In this document: positions 40,611 through 44,127 of the stretch, in pieces
Position numbering within the stretch: position 1 is the first letter of the stretch
How the letters are laid out: each line of letters opens with the position of its first letter
Origin: Chloroflexota bacterium
GTDB taxonomy: Bacteria > Chloroflexota > Anaerolineae > Anaerolineales > Villigracilaceae
Reading direction: 5' to 3'
NCBI GenBank assembly: GCA_024224815.1
Contig: JAAENC010001176.1
Location: 1 to 44,127 of the forward strand
DNA: 44,127 nt
Program-made: the position numbers and the translations under genes
The notes under the pieces: generated by a model
Databases searched by the model: none
Told to the model about the DNA's origin: nothing
What the model saw: only the letters and a program-made list of their open reading frames with translations

Positions 40611-43075
40611 GCAGCCGCTGGAAAAAAGTGTGGGCAGATTTCTGGAGCAATAAAACCCGTACTTTTTTAATGATCCTGACCATCATCGCCGGAACTTTTG
40701 CTGTCGGGTTAAATAATAACCTCGGCTTGCAAATGAACAGGGATATGGACGCAGATTTCCTCTCTGCAAATCCCTCTGAAGCAACGCTTTATATTTCTCC
40801 TGCTGATGAGGATATGCTCGCTACCTTGCAAGATATTGAAGGCGTTGGCGCAATTGAAGGCCGCAGCGATGTCACCGCCCAACTTGTGCAAGATGATGGT
40901 AAAAAAGTAGTTATCAATTTTGACGGAATTAAAGACCCCGCTGAAATTACCGTCAACTTACTTAAACCAGACAATCCCAATGACACAACTTTATCCACGC
41001 TAAGTGATAAAGAAGTCCTGCTCGATGAAACAGCAAAATCTCTGGGCTATGAAATCGGCGATATGCTCAATATTGAGCTGAGCAACGGAAAAATACGCGA
41101 ATTGCGCCTTGCCGGTTATGTCCACAGTGTGACAACCATTCCCTATGCCATGATGGGGCAGGCTCAGGCTTTTATAAATCCTGAAACCCTCGAATGGATG
41201 GGCGGCTCATCAGAGTATTACACCAAGCTCAATCTCAGTGTGGCAGAAAATCCCACCGACCAGCAGCATGTTTCTGACGTAACACAGGCTGTCTCAGACC
41301 GTTTTGAAAAAGGTGGTGGAACAACTTACTTTATCCTTATTTTCAATCCCGGTCATCACTTTGCCTGGGATGTAACCCAAGGCGTGATCGTTGTTTTAGG
41401 CGTACTCGGCTGGCTGCTCGTTGCTTTGAGCGCATTTCTCGTCGTCAACACTATCGTCTCGCTGATGTCGCAGCACAGCAAACAGATCGGCATTATGAAA
41501 GCGATCGGTGGGCAAAATAGACAGATCATGGCAATGTATATTGTGCTCATTCTTTCCTTTGGCGCAGCCGCATTTGTGGTCTCTGTCCCGCTGGCTTCAT
41601 TTTTGAACATAGTTGTTCTCGAAGGCATGGCTACCTGGCTTAACTTTAATGTCGGGGAATTCACGATCTTCCCGCAGACGGTTATTCAGCAGGCCATTGT
41701 TGCCTTCATCATTCCGCTGCTTGCGGCAATATTCCCGATGTGGAATACGGTGCGCGTAACTGTTCGGGAAGCCTTAAGCGATTATGGGCTGGGCAATGCA
41801 GGCGTGAAGCAAGCCAAAAAGCAGACAAAAGATTCGAGAGTACTCTCACGTCCGGTGCGGATGTCGATCTCTTTCCGATACGCACCGCCTGTGATAAGAC
41901 TGATAAGACAAGTCTTCCTCTCACGCCCGGTGCGGATATCGATCCGGAATACTTTCCGTCGCAAAATGCGCCTCGCGCTTACATTATCCACTTTGGTTTT
42001 GGCAGGTGCTATCTTCGTCGCGGTGATGAATCTTTTTGGCACTTTTGATAAAACCATGCGGGATGTGGAGAAATATTTCCTCGCCGACATCAACGTCTCA
42101 TTTGACCGTGCTTATCGTTATGAAAAAGTTGCCGGGATTGTGGAATCGGTGCCCGGCGTGGAAAGTATCGAAGGCTGGATGATGCTCGGCGGCGAGATCA
42201 TCTCGGCGGATGAAACGACCGCGAATGAACTTGCTCTCGTTGCCCCACCAGCCGATTCGACCCTGATAGAGCCGATCCTGACCGAAGGTCGTTGGCTGAT
42301 GCCCGGTGACGAAAACGCAGTTGTTATCGGTAACCACCTGCTAAGTGTGCGCCCCGATTTGAAAGTTGGCGACACGATCAAACTAAATATCCTTGAAAAA
42401 GAATCAGAGTGGAAAGTTGTCGGAATTTACAATATCCCCGGCAATGTTATCCCGCCTTTGATCTATGTGAATTATGAGTATGTGAGTCATTTGGTCAACT
42501 CCCCCGGCGATGTATATTCGCTGCGCATTATCACCAGCGAAAAAGACCCCGCGACTGTCGCCGCGATTGGGCAAGAATTACAAGCTTTGCTGGATGAAAA
42601 ACAGATCCAGGTCAGCAATATCGAGTTGGCGGCCGAATGGCGTTTGCAACAAACCCAACAAACCGATGTTTTGGTCTATTTCATGCTCGTGATGGCGATC
42701 TTAACAGCCGTTGTCGGCGGATTGGGATTAATGAGCACGATGAGCATTAACACCCTCGAGCGGACTCGTGAAATCGGCGTGATGCGCGCCATCGGCGCAT
42801 CAAATTTCGATATTCAGAAAATCGTTTTAGTCGAAGGCTTATTTATCGGCCTACTCAGTTGGGCCGGAGGCATTCTACTCTCTGCCCCGATCACTTCTGC
42901 ACTGGTTTACGGCGTAGGCATAGCGATCTTCAAAACGCCACTCCAATTTACCTTTGGCGTAGAAGGCATTGGGATCTGGCTCGCAATCACACTGGTTTTG
43001 GCGATATTAGCGAGTGCGCTTCCCGCACGCAGAGCTTCGAGATTGACGGTAAGAGATACGTTGGCTTATGAGTAA
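40607..43075 (+). CDS. FtsX-like ABC transporter permease (two-domain)
   Basis: 822 residues. N-terminal TM near 20-40, external MacB-like domain (about 45-240), three-helix FtsX block (about 260-390; VVNTIVSLMSQHSKQIGIMKAIGGQNRQIMA), then a second half with TM (about 465), external domain (485-670) and a final three-helix FtsX block (MSTMSINTLERTREIGVMRAIGA). It works with the adjacent ATPase and lipoprotein adaptor, probably in lipoprotein or drug/peptide export. The linker near 405-450 holds a 75-bp spaced repeat (SRPVRMSI then SRPVRISI). Confidence 0.9.
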   Translation: MSSRWKKVWADFWSNKTRTFLMILTIIAGTFAVGLNNNLGLQMNRDMDADFLSANPSEATLYISPADEDMLATLQDIEGVGAIEGRSDVTAQLVQDDGKKVVINFDGIKDPAEITVNLLKPDNPNDTTLSTLSDKEVLLDETAKSLGYEIGDMLNIELSNGKIRELRLAGYVHSVTTIPYAMMGQAQAFINPETLEWMGGSSEYYTKLNLSVAENPTDQQHVSDVTQAVSDRFEKGGGTTYFILIFNPGHHFAWDVTQGVIVVLGVLGWLLVALSAFLVVNTIVSLMSQHSKQIGIMKAIGGQNRQIMAMYIVLILSFGAAAFVVSVPLASFLNIVVLEGMATWLNFNVGEFTIFPQTVIQQAIVAFIIPLLAAIFPMWNTVRVTVREALSDYGLGNAGVKQAKKQTKDSRVLSRPVRMSISFRYAPPVIRLIRQVFLSRPVRISIRNTFRRKMRLALTLSTLVLAGAIFVAVMNLFGTFDKTMRDVEKYFLADINVSFDRAYRYEKVAGIVESVPGVESIEGWMMLGGEIISADETTANELALVAPPADSTLIEPILTEGRWLMPGDENAVVIGNHLLSVRPDLKVGDTIKLNILEKESEWKVVGIYNIPGNVIPPLIYVNYEYVSHLVNSPGDVYSLRIITSEKDPATVAAIGQELQALLDEKQIQVSNIELAAEWRLQQTQQTDVLVYFMLVMAILTAVVGGLGLMSTMSINTLERTREIGVMRAIGASNFDIQKIVLVEGLFIGLLSWAGGILLSAPITSALVYGVGIAIFKTPLQFTFGVEGIGIWLAITLVLAILASALPARRASRLTVRDTLAYE
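41843..41948 (+). repeat. In-frame 75-bp spaced direct repeat in the permease linker
   Basis: ctctcacgtccggtgcggat recurs 75 bp later as ctctcacgcccggtgcggat. Inside are two inverted repeats (cggtgcg..cgcaccg and aagact..agtctt). The protein reads SRPVRMSI...SRPVRISIRNTFRRK. The extra 25 residues look inserted between the two halves of the permease, just before the second TM domain. Confidence 0.6.
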
Positions 43076-43098
43076 GATTTAGAACAGAAGAAATTGAC

Positions 43099-43145
43099 AA
43101 TAGACCTTTCGAGGGTTTTGAACCCTCGTGAGGTCTATTTTTATT
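43099..43145 (+). terminator. Terminator of the MacA/MacB-like operon
   Basis: The arms aatagacct / aggtctatt enclose cgagggtt / aaccctcg, followed by TTTTTATTT. It lies 23 bp after the permease stop. Confidence 0.85.
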
Positions 43146-43526
43146 TAAACATACATTTTCCTCCAGAAAAGGTAATACTAAAACTTGAATTATATTTTCC
43201 TTTTGTCATAATAATGGTACAGTGCTTGTAGCGGTTTGGAGGAAATATCCTTGAATCGAAAATTTTTTTTGGGATGACGCTTGCTTTACTTGGGGTATTA
43301 CTGACTTCAACATTTGAAGACGTACAAGATCATTATGCAATAGTTTTCTTTATATACCAATGCTAAATGTACGTCGAAGGGAAATGAGGAAAAAGCTTCT
43401 CTTGGCAAATTACCTCTTTTGTCATAAATATTCTGACAGGAAAAAGAAAGGTCAAATCGTACGTTTTACAGTATTATAGTAAATATACAATATATAGGTG
43501 CATATTTTGTTAGGAGGTAACTTGCT
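43146..43526 (+). other. Gene-poor 380-bp stretch with a decayed small ORF
   Basis: AT-rich. It contains the broken signal-peptide ORF at 43251-43366 (listed separately) and the RBS of the MASE1 gene (TAGGAGGT). No repeat or RNA is recognised. Confidence 0.5.
43251..43366 (+). pseudogene. Small exported-protein ORF broken at a T8 run
   Basis: TTG at 43251 (after TTTGGAGGAAATATCC) opens MNRKFFLG then stops; one base shift at the poly-T run joins it to GMTLALLGVLLTSTFEDVQD, ending HYAIVFFIYQC at 43366. Together this looks like a signal peptide (basic start, hydrophobic core) of a short secreted protein. It may be a slippery phase-variable gene, or a real frameshift, or a sequencing error in the homopolymer. 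Confidence 0.35.
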
Positions 43527-43970
43527 GTGAAATTCTCAACAAAGAAAAAGCAGGGGGCTTATCCTTACAACTTTTCTGGCTTACTGAAAACCTTCTTAAC
43601 AGCAGTTATTTATTTTGTAGCTGCGAAGTTGAGTTTATTTCTGGCTTTTGAAGGTACAAATGCGACACCAGTATGGCCTCCTACAGGCATTGCATTTGCT
43701 GCCATCTTTTTATTTGGCTATCGAGTATCGCCGGGTATTTTATTAGGGGCCTTCTTAGCAAATTCTCTGGTACTCTCTGAAATGGGGATTGTAATATCCA
43801 CATCTATATCCACTGCTTTGGTTACGGCAATAGGGAATACTCTTGAAGCGGTAGTTGGTGTTTATCTTTTTAAATATTTTTCAAAAAGCGATTCTCCTTT
43901 TACTTCTATAAAAAACGTCCTTATCTTTATAGGTATAGGAGCCTTATTTAGTACGACGATTAGTGCATCT
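43527..43970 (+). pseudogene. MASE1-domain sensor, cut by an IS-related element
   Basis: GTG at 43527 with TAGGAGGT 10 nt upstream. About 148 residues of MASE1 follow: TAVIYFVAAKLSLFLAFE, NATPVWPPTGIAFAAIFLFG, GILLGAFLANSLV, ALVTAIGNTLEAVVG. MASE1 is a multi-pass membrane sensor normally fused to a histidine kinase, GGDEF or PAS module. The frame is broken after about residue 148 by the palindromic element starting at 43970, which adds DLPPKPDP and a stop. The catalytic module is lost or lies beyond the window. Confidence 0.8.
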
Positions 43971-44032
43971 GACCTGCCCCCAAAACCTGATCCGTAACAT
44001 TCTACTTGGATCAGGTTTTGGGGGGCAGGTCA
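43970..44032. mobile_element. 63-bp palindromic IS-derived mini-element
   Basis: Two 24-25 nt arms (starting TGACCTGCCCCC and ending GGGGGGCAGGTCA) flank a 14-nt spacer. The right 47 bp are identical to the IS end at 77-123. The left 16 bp (TGACCTGCCCCCAAAA) resemble the other terminal repeat of such an IS. Flanks atc and ccc do not make a target duplication. It may be an internally deleted IS (both ends, no transposase) or an assembly junction. Confidence 0.6.
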
Positions 44033-44033
44033 C

Positions 44034-44127
44034 CCTTGGGAGAATGGATACATAGAATCCTTCAACGGAAGGATGAGGGATGAATTATTAGCAGGAGAGA
44101 TATTCTATTCAATCACAGAAGCTCAAG
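44034..44127 (+). CDS. IS3-family transposase orfB fragment (integrase catalytic region)
   Basis: The frame from 44034 reads PWENGYIESFNGRMRDELLA then GEIFYSITEAQ and runs off the edge. This is the conserved block around the last catalytic Glu of the DDE integrase domain of IS3-family OrfB. The region upstream (orfA, most of orfB) is missing; the 63-bp palindrome abuts it directly, so this copy is 5'-deleted or misassembled. Confidence 0.75.

Noticed and set aside
43970-44032. IRR-IRL junction of an IS3 circle
   Set aside because: In a circle junction the TGA/TCA tips face each other; here they point outwards with 14 nt between the inner ends.
1-44127. tRNA or rRNA genes
   Set aside because: No T-loop GGTTCGAAT-type motif with matching cloverleaf arms was noticed in the gaps; a covariance search would be needed to be certain.

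Overview
The window looks like a contig from a Chloroflexota bacterium of the Anaerolineae type. This rests on mixed indicators: Pro/Thr-repeat (TPTQTFTPTPT-like) membrane-anchored proteins, several M42 peptidases, GT2/sulfotransferase proteins, WD40-TIR proteins, dispersed short palindromes in gaps, moderate GC, and lipoproteins with LSAC lipoboxes. No rRNA, tRNA or CRISPR array was seen. Both edges lie in fragments of an IS3-type insertion sequence, which is where short-read contigs usually break.

Layout. 1-502: an IS3 end (orfA start, minus strand) that has beheaded a DM13-domain gene, followed by a lipoprotein signal-peptide remnant. 658-2957: a NarL/NarX-type two-component system preceded by an uncalled 39-residue membrane peptide. 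3125-7329: housekeeping genes (DUF35 zinc-ribbon protein, UPF0173 metal hydrolase, MFS transporter, sulfite-oxidase-like molybdoprotein, PGDYG-like protein), mostly closed by clear hairpin terminators. 7368-15565: the most interesting part, a four-gene minus-strand operon. 15861-18817: cyclase-like toroid protein, RibD/DHFR-like reductase, small membrane protein, VF530/DUF2132 protein, ferritin. 18885-25092: solute-binding lipoprotein, three M42 aminopeptidase paralogues with a DUF4268 gene among them, and a Pro/Thr-tailed anchored protein. 25151-27924: an AT-rich pair, GT2-sulfotransferase fusion plus sulfotransferase. 28023-35753: SbcC-like ATPase with a probable leaderless mRNA, a periplasmic-binding lipoprotein coupled to a GGDEF/EAL sensor, and a GT2 enzyme with another probable leaderless mRNA. 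35760-38371: Crp/Fnr regulator, phosphoribosyltransferase, GCS2-type ligase. 38636-43075: MacA/MacB-like export operon carrying GC-rich palindromic repeats. 43527 to the end: MASE1 sensor gene cut by a 63-bp palindromic IS-derived element.

How the highlighted genes may work together. The operon is transcribed as C39-like cysteine peptidase with three SH3-like repeats, then TIR-TM-WD40 protein, then a tandem SLATT (DUF4231) 2TM membrane protein, then a protein with an N-terminal deoxyribosyltransferase/TIR-like domain, a TPR-S (MAP3K TRAFs-binding) region and a C-terminal SLOG-like domain. Gaps are 8, 60 and 3 nt and one terminator closes the unit. Each family is known from predicted nucleotide-signal conflict systems. 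My inference is a CD-NTase-free system: the WD40 and SH3 parts detect a threat, the TIR and deoxyribosyltransferase-like domains act on NAD or nucleotides, the TPR-S/SLOG protein senses the product, and SLATT damages the membrane, possibly gated by proteolysis. I do not know of this exact combination having been characterised.

Second themes are dispersed palindromic repeats, some of which have entered coding sequences (ABC ATPase C-terminus, permease linker, SbcC coiled coil), and small genes or remnants too short for standard callers.
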